A stretch of 64,000 nt of DNA from Pseudomonas triclosanedens (GCF_026686735.1 NZ_CP113432.1:2046001-2110000), one strand, 5' to 3'. Shown: positions 25,875 through 34,378, counted from the first letter of the stretch. Translations and numbers: made by a program. Notes: generated by a model not told the origin, from the letters alone.

Positions 25875-26138
25875 ATGGATAACACCCTGCTGGCCTTCCT
25901 CGGGACCGACAATCTTTAGAAGCGGCTGGTCGACAGGATTCTGGACAGTCTTGCGCAGCGCCACACCGATGAATAGGTCTTTGACCTGACTCAGGTTGCC
26001 TTCGATTTTGAGCGTGGCACCGCAAGCATTTCGTACTTCGTGGTGGCTCCGGACTATCCCGGCGTGGCGCTTTCCTTTCCCGTTGGCCGGGTTGGATGCC
26101 TGATTGAAAGCGTGCTGCCGCCTGACGGGATGCCCTAG
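25875..26138 (+). pseudogene. Short reading frame interrupted by two TAG codons
   Basis: An 88-codon frame starting ATG at 25875 (MDNTLLAFLGTDNL) reads as an ordinary protein sequence with coherent composition to a final TAG at 26136, but has in-frame TAG at 25917 and 25974. Both stops could arise from CAG by a single C-to-T change. After the second stop the frame gives VFDLTQVAFDFERGTASI and PGVALSFPVGRVG. I do not recognise the family. It overlaps the end of flgZ tail to tail by four bases. Most likely a decayed gene. Confidence 0.45.
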
Positions 26139-26884
26139 AACAGCTCGTCCTTCTCGAAGCGCCGTGCTTCGCGCTGCAACTGGTAGACGAAGCGCTCGAT
26201 GTTGCGCTGCACCAGGCCGCTGACCTGGGTGAAGCGCAGCCCGGCGAAGCTGTAGCCGACCTTGTCCTCGAAGTGGACGTGGCGCAGCTCCACTTCCAGG
26301 GTCACGGCGCCGAACGGCAGGCGCGCGGTGAACTGCTCGTAGATCTGCCCCGGTTGCAGGCGCTCGGCGGCATTGCCTTCCAGGCGGATCTTGCAGCCAG
26401 TCGCGGAAATGTCGATCAGGATGCCCTTGATCGGCGCCTTGAGCTTCTCCCCGGCGATCTCCACCGCCACGGGCTGGCTCTGGCTTACCGGAGCGCGATA
26501 GGCATTACGGCGCTGGTGGTAGAGCATCTCATCCGGCACGGGCAGCCAGTAGCAGCGTGCGCCGTCGATTTCAGAGAAGTAGGCGTTCTGCTTGCACTCC
26601 CAGGCGATTCGCACGCCTTCGTGGAACGCCTCGACGCGGAAGTGCTCGCCGTTCTGCAGGAAGCGCTCGCCGTCGTTGGGGATGACTTCGTCCAGCGCGA
26701 TGATGTTGCGGTCGCGGTTTATCTCGACGACGAAGCTCTGGAAACGCTGGTTGCGGTCGGCGAATGTGATGACCAGGGGATCATGGCTGTCCATCAGCAT
26801 CCGCAGAGTGGCATGGATCTCCACCGGAGCCTTGAGCATCTTCGGTGGTTGAGGGCCGTTTTCCTCGACGAACAGGTTGGCCAC
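26135..26884 (-). CDS. flgZ: FlgZ/YcgR flagellar brake protein (PilZ domain)
   Basis: 249 residues. The N-terminal YcgR domain (about 20-115) is joined to a PilZ domain (about 122-235) carrying the c-di-GMP motifs RRNAYR and DISATGCKIR. At high c-di-GMP this protein slows the flagellar motor, in pseudomonads through the MotCD stator. The start is GTG at 26884; an ATG at 26901 is out of frame. It is the last gene of flgA-flgM-flgN-flgZ on the minus strand, the order also found in P. aeruginosa. Confidence 0.93.
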   Translation of the reverse strand: MANLFVEENGPQPPKMLKAPVEIHATLRMLMDSHDPLVITFADRNQRFQSFVVEINRDRNIIALDEVIPNDGERFLQNGEHFRVEAFHEGVRIAWECKQNAYFSEIDGARCYWLPVPDEMLYHQRRNAYRAPVSQSQPVAVEIAGEKLKAPIKGILIDISATGCKIRLEGNAAERLQPGQIYEQFTARLPFGAVTLEVELRHVHFEDKVGYSFAGLRFTQVSGLVQRNIERFVYQLQREARRFEKDELF

Positions 26885-26963
26885 GGTCCGCGGTTCTCCA
26901 TCTAGAACGGGGTTGTTATTGGAATGGTTCGGCGCGATGCCGATGATGGCATTGTGCCCAAAG

Positions 26964-26981
26964 GCTGGCCGTCAGGCCAGC
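26964..26981 (-). other. Hairpin between flgN and flgZ
   Basis: A perfect stem GCTGGCC-loop-GGCCAGC lies between the flgN stop and the flgZ start. It lacks a T tract, so it is more likely an mRNA-stability or attenuating element than a terminator. Confidence 0.4.
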
Positions 26982-26983
26982 GC

Positions 26984-27445
26984 TCAGGCCTGGCTGAGCG
27001 GGCGTTGCCGGCTGCTCTGGGTCGAGCCGCCGCGACGATCGTAGAGATTGGGGGTGTCCTGCCCGCGCAGAATGTCGAGCAGGCGGCCAGTACTGGCCTG
27101 GCCCGCGCGAATGATCCGGCCGTTGCGCTGGTTGGCTTCCTGGCACTGGTCGAGCAGGGCGGACAGTTCATCGCCGCGCGCCAGTACGTCGGCATCGCCG
27201 TTGCGCTCGGCAAGTTGCGCCAGACCCTGGCGATCCACGCTGACGCCAGCCTGCTGCAGCAGGGCGGTACGCTCGCGGCCGTTGCGTTCGAGCTGTTGCA
27301 GCAGCGGCACCTTGCGTTCGAGCAGTCGTTGCAGTTGCGCGAGGTCGCGCGCTTGCAGCGCCTGGTACTCGTCGTCGATCAGCTGCAGCAACTGGTGGGC
27401 TGCGTCGATGTCGCCGTTGATCAGGGAAAGCAGGGCATCGGGCAT
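26984..27445 (-). CDS. flgN: FlgN flagellar export chaperone
   Basis: 153 residues, mainly helical with heptad-like Leu/Gln-rich coiled coil (about 15-65, QLLQLIDDEYQALQARDLAQ). The C-terminal TPNLYDRRG segment is characteristic of pseudomonad FlgN. It escorts the hook-junction proteins FlgK and FlgL to the export gate. It lies 46 bases after flgM on the same transcript and ahead of flgZ. Confidence 0.9.
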   Translation of the reverse strand: MPDALLSLINGDIDAAHQLLQLIDDEYQALQARDLAQLQRLLERKVPLLQQLERNGRERTALLQQAGVSVDRQGLAQLAERNGDADVLARGDELSALLDQCQEANQRNGRIIRAGQASTGRLLDILRGQDTPNLYDRRGGSTQSSRQRPLSQA

Positions 27446-27491
27446 CTTGGGCTCGGCATACGGGCTAGCGGTTGGCCGGCGCGACGGTCAG

Positions 27492-27806
27492 TCAGCGCTG
27501 GGATTCGAAATCGAGCAGCTTGCTGGCGACTTTCTGACTGTCGACCTGATAGCTGCCGTCGGCGATCGCCTGCTTGATGCGGGCCACTTTTTCCTTGTCG
27601 ACCACGGGCTGGTCCTTCAGTTGATCGCTGACTTTCTGCAACTGCTGCGCGGTATCGCTGAGCTGTACCGATTCGCCGCTCTTGGCGGGGGCGTTGGCGG
27701 GGGCGGACTCGGCCGGGGCTTCGCTGCGACCGCTCTGGGCAGCACCGCTACGGCCAGTAGTGGCTGGCGTAGAGGCCGGGTTCAGCCGGTTGAAGTCGAT
27801 AACCAT
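27492..27806 (-). CDS. flgM: FlgM anti-sigma-28 factor
   Basis: 104 residues: [12 protein letters not shown] at the start, an unstructured Ala/Ser/Pro-rich middle, and the FliA-binding C-terminal half ([42 protein letters not shown]). It holds FliA (sigma28) inactive until it is exported through the completed hook-basal body. The ATG at 27806 is used, with AGAGG upstream; the frame extends further back across the promoter and is not coding there. A FliA-type promoter lies at 27845-27871, giving the usual feedback loop. Confidence 0.95.
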   Translation of the reverse strand: MVIDFNRLNPASTPATTGRSGAAQSGRSEAPAESAPANAPAKSGESVQLSDTAQQLQKVSDQLKDQPVVDKEKVARIKQAIADGSYQVDSQKVASKLLDFESQR

Positions 27807-27844
27807 GTTGGAAACCTCTGGGGGTATTTGGACGCTTGCCAAGC

Positions 27845-27871
27845 TTTTCGGCTGGCTGGCTGAAAACTTTA
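27845..27871 (-). promoter_or_regulatory. FliA (sigma28) promoter of flgM
   Basis: On the minus strand TAAAGTTT, 11-base spacer, GCCGAAAA: an almost perfect match to the consensus TAAAGTTT-N11-GCCGATAA, 39 bases before the flgM ATG. Confidence 0.88.
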
Positions 27872-27938
27872 GGCCGATTTTTTGCGCACCCGAGCACAGT
27901 TTAGTGAAGCCTGCGCCCATCATGCCAGACCCGGCTCG

Positions 27939-28697
27939 CTACAGGCTGACTTCCACCGCTCCGGGCTCCACCACACGCGCCTTCACGATACGCTGCGAAC
28001 GCAGGTTACGCACGCGGATCTGCTGGCCAGGCACGCCATCGGAGAGCGCCTCGCCGGGCATTACCACGTTGATTGCGCTGGTTCGTGCGCGGATCACCAC
28101 CTGGTCGCCCTTGCGGATCGCCTCGGCCTGCTCCAGGAAGACCGGCGCGAGCACCTGATCGTTCGTCGCGGGGCGCCGGAGCTTGAGGCCGATCACTCGC
28201 TCCGGGTCTGTCAGGTAGCCCTGCGTCAGCGGGCCGACGTCGCGTTCGACCAGCGAGATGTCGGCGGCTTCGATGACGTGGTCGCGCTTGAGCGGCAGGG
28301 TGGTGACGACGACCTGGCGGAACAGTTTCACTGTGGCCGGCACGAATACGGTCCAGGGGGAACTGCCGTCGCAGCGGACCCGAACCGTGACCCGACCAAC
28401 GGGCTGTGCCGGACTTTCCAGAGCCTGCGTCAAGTCCCTGTCGCACTGCGCCAGGCGCAGCCGGGGGTCGATGCGCGCGACTTCGATTTCGTAGCGCGCG
28501 TCGATTCCGCTGGTCTGCAGATAATCTTCCACTTTGAACTCAAGAAAGCCCTGGGTGGAGCCGATAAGGATTTCAGGCGCGGTGAAGCCTTCGGCCCTGG
28601 TGGGGCCGGCGGTCAGCGCACCGATTACAGCGAGCAGCGTGCCCGCGAGGGCGCGCATGCTGCGGAGCTGTCGGAAAAATGTCGTTGCCTGCTTCAT
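27939..28697 (-). CDS. flgA: FlgA periplasmic P-ring assembly chaperone
   Basis: 252 residues. An N-terminal hydrophobic segment ends PTRA/EG, as expected for a signal peptide. The body carries the SAF/ChapFlgA domain: PLKRDHVIEAADISLVERD, then GLKLRRPATNDQVL and QQIRVRNLRSQRIVKA. It helps FlgI assemble the P ring. Two starts are possible: ATG 28697 (13-residue extra N-terminus) or ATG 28658 (MRALAGTLLAVIGAL, a cleaner signal peptide). A sigma54 element upstream would start RNA near 28698, favouring the inner ATG. Divergent from cheV. Confidence 0.92.
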   Translation of the reverse strand: MKQATTFFRQLRSMRALAGTLLAVIGALTAGPTRAEGFTAPEILIGSTQGFLEFKVEDYLQTSGIDARYEIEVARIDPRLRLAQCDRDLTQALESPAQPVGRVTVRVRCDGSSPWTVFVPATVKLFRQVVVTTLPLKRDHVIEAADISLVERDVGPLTQGYLTDPERVIGLKLRRPATNDQVLAPVFLEQAEAIRKGDQVVIRARTSAINVVMPGEALSDGVPGQQIRVRNLRSQRIVKARVVEPGAVEVSL

Positions 28698-28708
28698 GCA
28701 ACGGGTTA

Positions 28709-28725
28709 AGCAATGGTCGTGCCGC
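28709..28725 (-). promoter_or_regulatory. Sigma54 (RpoN) promoter of flgA
   Basis: On the minus strand GGCACGACCATTGC: GG-N10-GC with the CACG and TTGC context of the RpoN consensus. The predicted RNA start lies about base 28698. Confidence 0.6.
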
Positions 28726-28763
28726 CTGATGGTTCAGGTGGCGTTGCGTGCAGGGGAGGCTCA

Positions 28764-29702
28764 ATGGCCGGAGTCATGGATTCAGTCAACCAGCGTACGC
28801 AGCTGGTCGGCCAGAATCGTCTCGAGCTGCTGCTGTTCCGGCTGAACGGCAGCCAGTTATACGGGATCAACGTGTTCAAGGTGAAAGAGGTGCTGCAGTG
28901 CCCGCGCCTGACCGTGATGCCCAAGTCCAGCCAGGTGGTGCGCGGTGTGGCGAACATCCGCGGCGGCACCATTCCGATTCTCGATCTGTCGATGGCCACC
29001 GGGCGCCAAGGCCTGCGTGATATCGCCAACAGCTTCGTGATCATCACCGAGTACAACACCAAGGTGCAGGGTTTCCTGGTGCACTCGGTGGAACGCATCG
29101 TCAACATGAACTGGGAAGAAATCCATCCGCCACCCAAGGGCACGGGCCGCGACCACTACCTGACGGCAGTTACGCGGGTCGACAAGCAACTGGTGGAAAT
29201 CATCGATGTGGAGAAGATCCTCGCCGAGGTGGCGCCGACGCCGGAGGAAATTTCCGAGGGCGTGCTCGATGCCGATACCCAGGCGCGCGCTGTAACCAAG
29301 CGTGTGCTTGTGGTGGACGACTCGTCGGTAGCGCGCAAGCAACTGGTGCGCTGCCTCGAAACCGTCGGTGTCGAGGTTCTCGCACTCAACGACGGGCGCC
29401 AGGCGCTGGACTACCTGCGGCAGATGGTAGAGGCGGGCGGCCATCCGGGTAGCGATCTGCTGATGGTCATTTCGGATATCGAGATGCCGGAAATGGACGG
29501 CTATACGCTGACCGCGGAAATCCGTCACGACCCGCGCATGCAGGATCTGCACATTCTCCTGCATACTTCACTGTCTGGGGTGTTCAATCAGGCGATGGTG
29601 AAGAAGGTCGGCGCTGACGATTTCCTCGCCAAGTTCCGTCCCGACGATCTGGCTGCCCGCGTGGCGGATCGGATCAAGGCGGTGGACGGCAGCGCGGCCT
29701 GA
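28764..29702 (+). CDS. cheV: CheV chemotaxis coupling protein
   Basis: 312 residues. An N-terminal CheW domain (about 15-165: LLLFRLNGSQLYGINVFKV) is joined to a C-terminal receiver domain (about 180-305) with VLVVDDSSVARK, the phospho-acceptor region MVISDIEMPEMDG, and the Lys-containing end FLAKFRPDDL. It couples receptors to CheA, with phosphorylation for adaptation. The ATG at 28764 follows GGGGAGG; the frame opens further back without a ribosome site. cheR follows, the same pair as in P. aeruginosa. Confidence 0.94.
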   Translation: MAGVMDSVNQRTQLVGQNRLELLLFRLNGSQLYGINVFKVKEVLQCPRLTVMPKSSQVVRGVANIRGGTIPILDLSMATGRQGLRDIANSFVIITEYNTKVQGFLVHSVERIVNMNWEEIHPPPKGTGRDHYLTAVTRVDKQLVEIIDVEKILAEVAPTPEEISEGVLDADTQARAVTKRVLVVDDSSVARKQLVRCLETVGVEVLALNDGRQALDYLRQMVEAGGHPGSDLLMVISDIEMPEMDGYTLTAEIRHDPRMQDLHILLHTSLSGVFNQAMVKKVGADDFLAKFRPDDLAARVADRIKAVDGSAA

Positions 29703-29833
29703 TCGCCCGCTGTGGGTAGACGGGCGGTGCCGGTACCGCCCCGGAGCCGGTCTTCGGCTATGTTTTTTTGAGCACCGGTCAGGCGATTGCCGCCGTCCTG
29801 GCGGCAACCGTCAACGAGTTGAGAGGCGTATCT

Positions 29834-30655
29834 GTGACATCCACCAATTCTGATTTCGAGCTGTTCCGGGATTTCCTGGAGAAGACCTGCGGCATTCTGC
29901 TGGGCGCTAACAAGCAGTACCTGGTCTCCAGCCGCTTGAACAAGTTGATGGAGCAGCAAGGCATCAAGTCCCTCGGGGAACTGGTGCAGAAGGTCCAGGG
30001 CCGCAGCCAGTTGCGCGAGCAGGTGGTGGATGCGATGACCACCAACGAAACCCTGTGGTTTCGCGATACCTATCCTTTCGAAGTCCTGAAGAACCGGGTG
30101 CTGCCCGAGATGATCAAGGCTTCGCCGAACCAGCGCCTGCGCATCTGGTCGGCCGCCTGCTCCTCGGGGCAGGAGCCGTACTCGCTGTCGATGGCCATCG
30201 ACGAGTTCGAGCGGACCAACCTCGGCCAGCTCAAGGCTGGCGTGCAGATCGTCGCCACCGATCTTTCCGGCTCCATGCTCAATGCCTGCCGTGCAGGTGA
30301 GTACGACAGCCTGGCCATTGGCCGCGGCTTGTCCCAGGAGCGTCTGACCCGCTACTTCGACCAGAAGACGCCGGGGCGCTGGACGGTCAAGCCGGCGATC
30401 AAGAGCCGCGTGGAGTTCCGGGCGCTGAACCTGCTGGACAGTTACGCCACTCTCGGCAAGTTCGACATGGTGTTCTGCCGCAACGTGCTGATCTACTTCT
30501 CTGCCGAGGTGAAGCGCGACATCCTGCTGCGTATCCATGCGACGCTCAAACCCGGGGGTTACCTGTTCCTTGGCGCTTCCGAAGCGCTCAATGCCCTGCC
30601 GGATCATTACCAGATGGTCCAGTGCAGCCCGGGCATCATCTACAAGGCCAAGTGA
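29834..30655 (+). CDS. cheR: CheR chemoreceptor methyltransferase
   Basis: 273 residues. The N-terminal helical CheR_N domain (about 5-70) precedes a SAM-dependent methyltransferase domain: WSAACSSGQEPYSLSMA (SAM site), IVATDLSGSML, FCRNVLIYFS and GYLFLGASEAL. It methylates glutamates on chemoreceptors for adaptation. The start is GTG at 29834 (GAGAGG upstream), matching the P. aeruginosa CheR1 N-terminus ((M)TSTNSDFELF). The open frame back to 29768 lacks a ribosome site. Confidence 0.95.
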   Translation: MTSTNSDFELFRDFLEKTCGILLGANKQYLVSSRLNKLMEQQGIKSLGELVQKVQGRSQLREQVVDAMTTNETLWFRDTYPFEVLKNRVLPEMIKASPNQRLRIWSAACSSGQEPYSLSMAIDEFERTNLGQLKAGVQIVATDLSGSMLNACRAGEYDSLAIGRGLSQERLTRYFDQKTPGRWTVKPAIKSRVEFRALNLLDSYATLGKFDMVFCRNVLIYFSAEVKRDILLRIHATLKPGGYLFLGASEALNALPDHYQMVQCSPGIIYKAK

Positions 30656-30738
30656 TCGGCAGGTCGCTGCTGCCTTTCCTCTCCTCGATAGCATCGTCCG
30701 CCGCCTGCTCTACCTATCGCACGGTCCGGGCGATGCTC

Positions 30739-30768
30739 GATGGGTGTCGCTCCGCTCCATGTCATCCT
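30739..30768. repeat. Short palindromic extragenic repeat, inverted degraded copy
   Basis: Reads GATGGGTGTCGCTCCGCTCC onward, which matches the reverse complement of the element at 15914-15944 with several substitutions, mainly in the distal arm. Confidence 0.55.
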
Positions 30769-30955
30769 GGCAGGCTGCCGTGACGCTGCTGCTTTGGAGC
30801 GTGCTTTGTGCGCGATTCGCGTTGCCGCACCCCGGGCAAAAGGGCGGCAAGGCTTGCCGCCGGCAATGGGAAAGCGGTTGCCGCTTGCCGCTGTTTGCCG
30901 CCCCTTGCCGCTCTCTGATTGCTCTCAACTCATTGAAATAAAAGGATTTTATATT

Positions 30956-30972
30956 TTGGCACGCACCTTGCT
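30956..30972 (+). promoter_or_regulatory. Sigma54 (RpoN) promoter of flgBCDE
   Basis: TTGGCACGCACCTTGCT: GG-N10-GC with near-consensus flanks, about 40 bases before the flgB ATG. In pseudomonads this class is activated by FleQ or FleR. Confidence 0.88.
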
Positions 30973-31013
30973 GAAGTGTTGGCAAGCCCACACCGGCAAA
31001 CAGGTTCGCGACC

Positions 31014-31421
31014 ATGAGCATCAGCTTCGACAAAGCCCTCGGTATCCACCAGCAAGCGCTGAGCTTCCGCTCCCAGCGCGCTGAAGTGCTGGCCAACAAC
31101 CTGGCCAACGCCGACACGCCGAACTTCAAGGCGCGTGACCTGGATTTCGCTTCGGTGCTGGCTGCCCAGTCGGACAAGGCGAAGCACGGCACCTTCAACG
31201 CCGCTCGTACCAATGAGCGCCACATCGCCGCCGAAGGCTTCGGCATGGGCGAAGACGTTCTGAAGTACCGCACGCCGTTCCAGCCTTCGATCGACCAGAA
31301 CACCGTGGATGAGCAGATCGAGCAGGCCAGCTACGCGGAGAACTCCGTGCAGTTCCAGGCCTCCTTCACCTTCCTCAACAACAAATTCAAAGGGCTGATG
31401 AACGCCCTGCGCGGGGAGTAA
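31014..31421 (+). CDS. flgB: FlgB proximal rod protein
   Basis: 135 residues. The N-terminal rod motif (RAEVLANNLANADTPNFKARDL) and C-terminal helical motif (ENSVQFQASFTFLNNKFKGL) fold together in the rod core. Exported by the flagellar type III system. First gene of flgBCDE, with flgC five bases after its stop. Confidence 0.95.
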   Translation: MSISFDKALGIHQQALSFRSQRAEVLANNLANADTPNFKARDLDFASVLAAQSDKAKHGTFNAARTNERHIAAEGFGMGEDVLKYRTPFQPSIDQNTVDEQIEQASYAENSVQFQASFTFLNNKFKGLMNALRGE

Positions 31422-31426
31422 TCGCC

Positions 31427-31876
31427 ATGTCGCTCGCCAGTGTCTTCAACATCGCCGGTACCGGCATGAGTGCCCAGACCACCCGTCTGAACACCACTGC
31501 CTCGAACATCGCCAACGCCGAGACCGTTTCCTCCAGCGTGGACAAGACCTACCGCGCGCGGCACCCGGTGTTCTCCACCATGTTCCAGCAGGCCCAGGGT
31601 GGCATCGGCGGCCAGGGTTCGCTGTTCGCCGATACCGACCAGTCCGGCTCCGGCGTGCAGGTGCTGGGCGTGATCGAAGACCAGAGCTCGCTGATTCCGC
31701 GCTACGAGCCGAATCATCCGTCGGCGGATGCCAACGGCTACGTGTACTACCCGAACGTCAACGTGGTGGAGGAGATGGCCGACATGATCTCCGCCAGTCG
31801 CGCGTTCCAGACCAACGCGGAAATGATGAACACCGCCAAGCAAATGATGCAGAAGGTCCTGACCCTGGGTCAGTAA
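31427..31876 (+). CDS. flgC: FlgC proximal rod protein
   Basis: 149 residues with the rod/hook N-terminal motif (RLNTTASNIANAETVSS) and C-terminal motif (NVVEEMADMISASRAFQTN). A proximal rod subunit between MS ring and distal rod. GGAG precedes the ATG by 8 bases. flgD starts 16 bases after the stop. Confidence 0.95.
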   Translation: MSLASVFNIAGTGMSAQTTRLNTTASNIANAETVSSSVDKTYRARHPVFSTMFQQAQGGIGGQGSLFADTDQSGSGVQVLGVIEDQSSLIPRYEPNHPSADANGYVYYPNVNVVEEMADMISASRAFQTNAEMMNTAKQMMQKVLTLGQ

Positions 31877-31892
31877 GCGCTGAGGAAGCACG

Positions 31893-32585
31893 ATGAGCAT
31901 CGATAACAGCAGCATCAACGGCGCCAACTCCGTACTGGATCAGTACTCGGTCAAGAACCAGAGCAGCGGCACCACCGGCAAGAACAACCTTGGCAAGGAC
32001 GAGTTCCTCAAGTTGCTGGTGGCGCAGATGAACAACCAGGACCCGATGTCGCCCCAGGAAAACGGCGAGTTCATCGCCCAGCTCGCGCAGTTCAGTACTG
32101 TGGAAGGCATCCAGTCGCTGAACAGCAGCATGGACAGCATCCTCTCCAACTACCAGTCGTCCCAGGCCCTGCAGGCCTCGTCGCTGGTGGGGCGCAAGGT
32201 CATCGTGCCGACGGACAAGTCGATGGTGGATACCGCCGAGACCTTCAAGGGCACCTACACCCTGCCGATTTCCACGGCCAACAGTTGGGTCAACATCTAT
32301 GACGACAAGGGCACTCTGGTGAACCGCGTCGAGATGGGCCAGCAGACCGCCGGCAACGTCAACTTCATGTGGGACGGCAAGGACTCCAGCGGCAACCTCA
32401 TGCCGCCTGGACGCTACAAGTTCGAGGCGCAGACCAACTACGAAGGCCAGACCTACGGCCTGACCACCTTCCTGCCGGCCAACGTCGACAGCGTGACCCT
32501 CGGGCAGAACGGCGGCGAGCTGACGCTGAATCTCGCCGGGCTGGGCAGCATCGGCCTGTCCAAAGTGCAGATCATCGGTCAGTAA
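31893..32585 (+). CDS. flgD: FlgD hook-capping protein
   Basis: 230 residues. The N-terminal signature LGKDEFLKLLVAQMNNQDPM leads to QENGEFIAQLAQFSTVEG, then a C-terminal FlgD Ig/tudor-like region (FMWDGKDSSGNLMPPGRYKF). It caps the growing hook to let FlgE polymerise and is discarded when the hook is complete. Confidence 0.95.
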   Translation: MSIDNSSINGANSVLDQYSVKNQSSGTTGKNNLGKDEFLKLLVAQMNNQDPMSPQENGEFIAQLAQFSTVEGIQSLNSSMDSILSNYQSSQALQASSLVGRKVIVPTDKSMVDTAETFKGTYTLPISTANSWVNIYDDKGTLVNRVEMGQQTAGNVNFMWDGKDSSGNLMPPGRYKFEAQTNYEGQTYGLTTFLPANVDSVTLGQNGGELTLNLAGLGSIGLSKVQIIGQ

Positions 32586-32681
32586 CGGACCAGGCCGGGA
32601 GCCTTCGAGCCAGCGCGGCCCAATGGGCGCACAGAAGCTCGTGAACAGATTCGAGTCGGCGACACCGACAAGGAGAAAAGC

Positions 32682-34187
32682 ATGTCTTTCAATATCGGAC
32701 TCAGTGGCATCAAGGCCGCTTCCAGCGACCTGAACACCACCGGCAACAACATCGCCAACGCCAGCACCGTCGGCTTCAAACAGTCGCGCTCGGAGTTCTC
32801 CGATGTCTATGCCGCCTCCGTGCTGGGTACCGGCAAGAACCCGGTCGGTAGCGGCGTACTGCTGTCCAATGTCTCGCAACTGTTCAACCAGGGCACCATC
32901 GATTCCACGCAGAACGCGCTGGACATGGCGATCAACGGCAACGGCTTCTTCGTCACCAGCAACAACGGTTCGATCAACTACACCCGTGCCGGCTACTTCG
33001 GTACCGACAAGAATGGTTTCGTGGTCGACAACAACGGCTACCGTCTGCAGGGCTATCCGGTGAATGCCCAGGGGCAGTTGCAGAACGGCGTGGTCGGCGA
33101 CCTGCGCATCGAAACCTCCAACCAGGCGCCGAAGGCCACCACCCAGATCACCCAGACCTTCAACCTGAACTCGACCAACACCACGCCGACGGTCACGCCG
33201 TTCAACGCTGCCGACCCGACTACCTATAACTCCTCGACCTCGGTGAACATCTACGACAGCCAGGGCAATGCCCACGTGCTGACGCAGTACTTCACCAAGA
33301 CCGGTGCGAACAGTTGGACCATGAACGTGCTGGTGGATGGCCGTAACCCGGCCAACCCGACCGACGACGCCACCGCCATCACCGCGGCGACCACCGCTGC
33401 CGGCGCAGCGGGTGCCGATGCGGCAAGCGTTGCCGCCGCGGTCACCGCATCTGGCGCCTCGGCTGCCGCGATTGCCGCCGCCAATGCCGCTGCCGGTGCG
33501 GCCGGGGCCACCCCCGCGAGCGTCCTGGCCGCCGTCAGTGGCATGGGCAGCAGCCCGTACCAGGTCGACATGACCTTCAGCCCGGCCGGCCAGTTGCTGA
33601 CCCAGACTCCGGTGAACAACACCACCGGCAACGCCTTCAGCGTCAACCCAACCGACGGCACCCTGGTGATGGGCGATTGGGTTCCGGCGATCTCCGACGG
33701 CAAGACGCCGGCGACCTGGAGCGCCAACGGCGCCACCGCCAACGCTGGCGGCGTCACGCTGGACCTGCGCAAGTCGACCCAGTACGCCACCGCCTTCGCG
33801 GTGAACAGCGTCAACCAGGACGGCTACACCACCGGCCAGCTTTCGGGCCTGGAGATCGACGACCAGGGCAACATCTTCGCGCGCTACACCAACGGTCAGT
33901 CCAAGGTGCAGGGGCAGGTGGTGCTGGCGAACTTCGCCAACGTCCAGGGCCTGACGCCGATCGGCAAGACCTCCTGGGTGCAGTCCTCCGAGTCCGGCGA
34001 GCCGGTGATCGGTACTCCGCGCTCCGGCACCCTCGGCGCCCTGCAGTCCGGCGCGCTGGAAGCCTCCAACGTGGACCTGTCCAACGAACTGGTGGATCTG
34101 ATCGTGGCGCAGCGCAACTACCAGGCCAACGCCAAGACGATCCAGACCGAAGACGCCGTCACCCAGACCATCATCAACCTGCGCTAA
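32682..34187 (+). CDS. flgE: FlgE hook protein with Ala-rich insertion
   Basis: 501 residues. The N-terminal rod/hook motif (SSDLNTTGNNIANASTVGFK) and C-terminal motif (NVDLSNELVDLIVAQRNYQA) form the D0 core; the middle holds D1/D2. Residues about 226-290 are an alanine-rich low-complexity block (TAAGAAGADAASVAAAV, then ASGASAAAIAAANAAAGAAG) that makes the protein longer than the roughly 460-residue P. aeruginosa FlgE. It probably forms or extends the surface-exposed hook domain. AAGGAG lies before the ATG. A terminator follows. Confidence 0.95.
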   Translation: MSFNIGLSGIKAASSDLNTTGNNIANASTVGFKQSRSEFSDVYAASVLGTGKNPVGSGVLLSNVSQLFNQGTIDSTQNALDMAINGNGFFVTSNNGSINYTRAGYFGTDKNGFVVDNNGYRLQGYPVNAQGQLQNGVVGDLRIETSNQAPKATTQITQTFNLNSTNTTPTVTPFNAADPTTYNSSTSVNIYDSQGNAHVLTQYFTKTGANSWTMNVLVDGRNPANPTDDATAITAATTAAGAAGADAASVAAAVTASGASAAAIAAANAAAGAAGATPASVLAAVSGMGSSPYQVDMTFSPAGQLLTQTPVNNTTGNAFSVNPTDGTLVMGDWVPAISDGKTPATWSANGATANAGGVTLDLRKSTQYATAFAVNSVNQDGYTTGQLSGLEIDDQGNIFARYTNGQSKVQGQVVLANFANVQGLTPIGKTSWVQSSESGEPVIGTPRSGTLGALQSGALEASNVDLSNELVDLIVAQRNYQANAKTIQTEDAVTQTIINLR

Positions 34188-34272
34188 GGCCATTGCCCGC
34201 GACCTTATATAAGGCCACGGGCGAATGGGGGCGCCGGCAATGCCGCGGCGATACGGGCGGCAAATCCCCTTT

Positions 34273-34338
34273 GCCGGTGGCGGCAGACCCTCGCCGCCAC
34301 CGGCCTCGACAGGCTCCTTCGGGAGCCTTTTCTTTTTT
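34273..34338 (+). terminator. Double hairpin terminator after flgE
   Basis: A long stem GCCGGTGGCGGC (34273-34284) pairs with 34293-34304. A second stem AGGCTCC-TTCG-GGAGCCT (34311-34328) follows, leading into a T-rich tract. The second is a classic terminator with a UUCG tetraloop; the first is an added barrier or stability element. Confidence 0.85.
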
Positions 34339-34378
34339 AAAATCCTTTAAAAACAGCAGCTTGTAAGATTTTTTCGAC

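Larger units (their letters stand above)
30656..31013. other. Intergenic region cheR-flgB with repeat and sigma54 promoter
   Basis: 358 bases. It holds a degraded palindromic repeat (30739-30768), a stretch of TTGCCGC-type short repeats (about 30850-30910) and the flgB sigma54 promoter (30956-30972). No gene. Confidence 0.6.

Noticed and set aside
30850..30910. Repeated TTGCCGC-like units upstream of flgB as a CRISPR or tandem repeat array
   Set aside because: Units are short, irregularly spaced and not identical, with no spacer structure and no cas genes.
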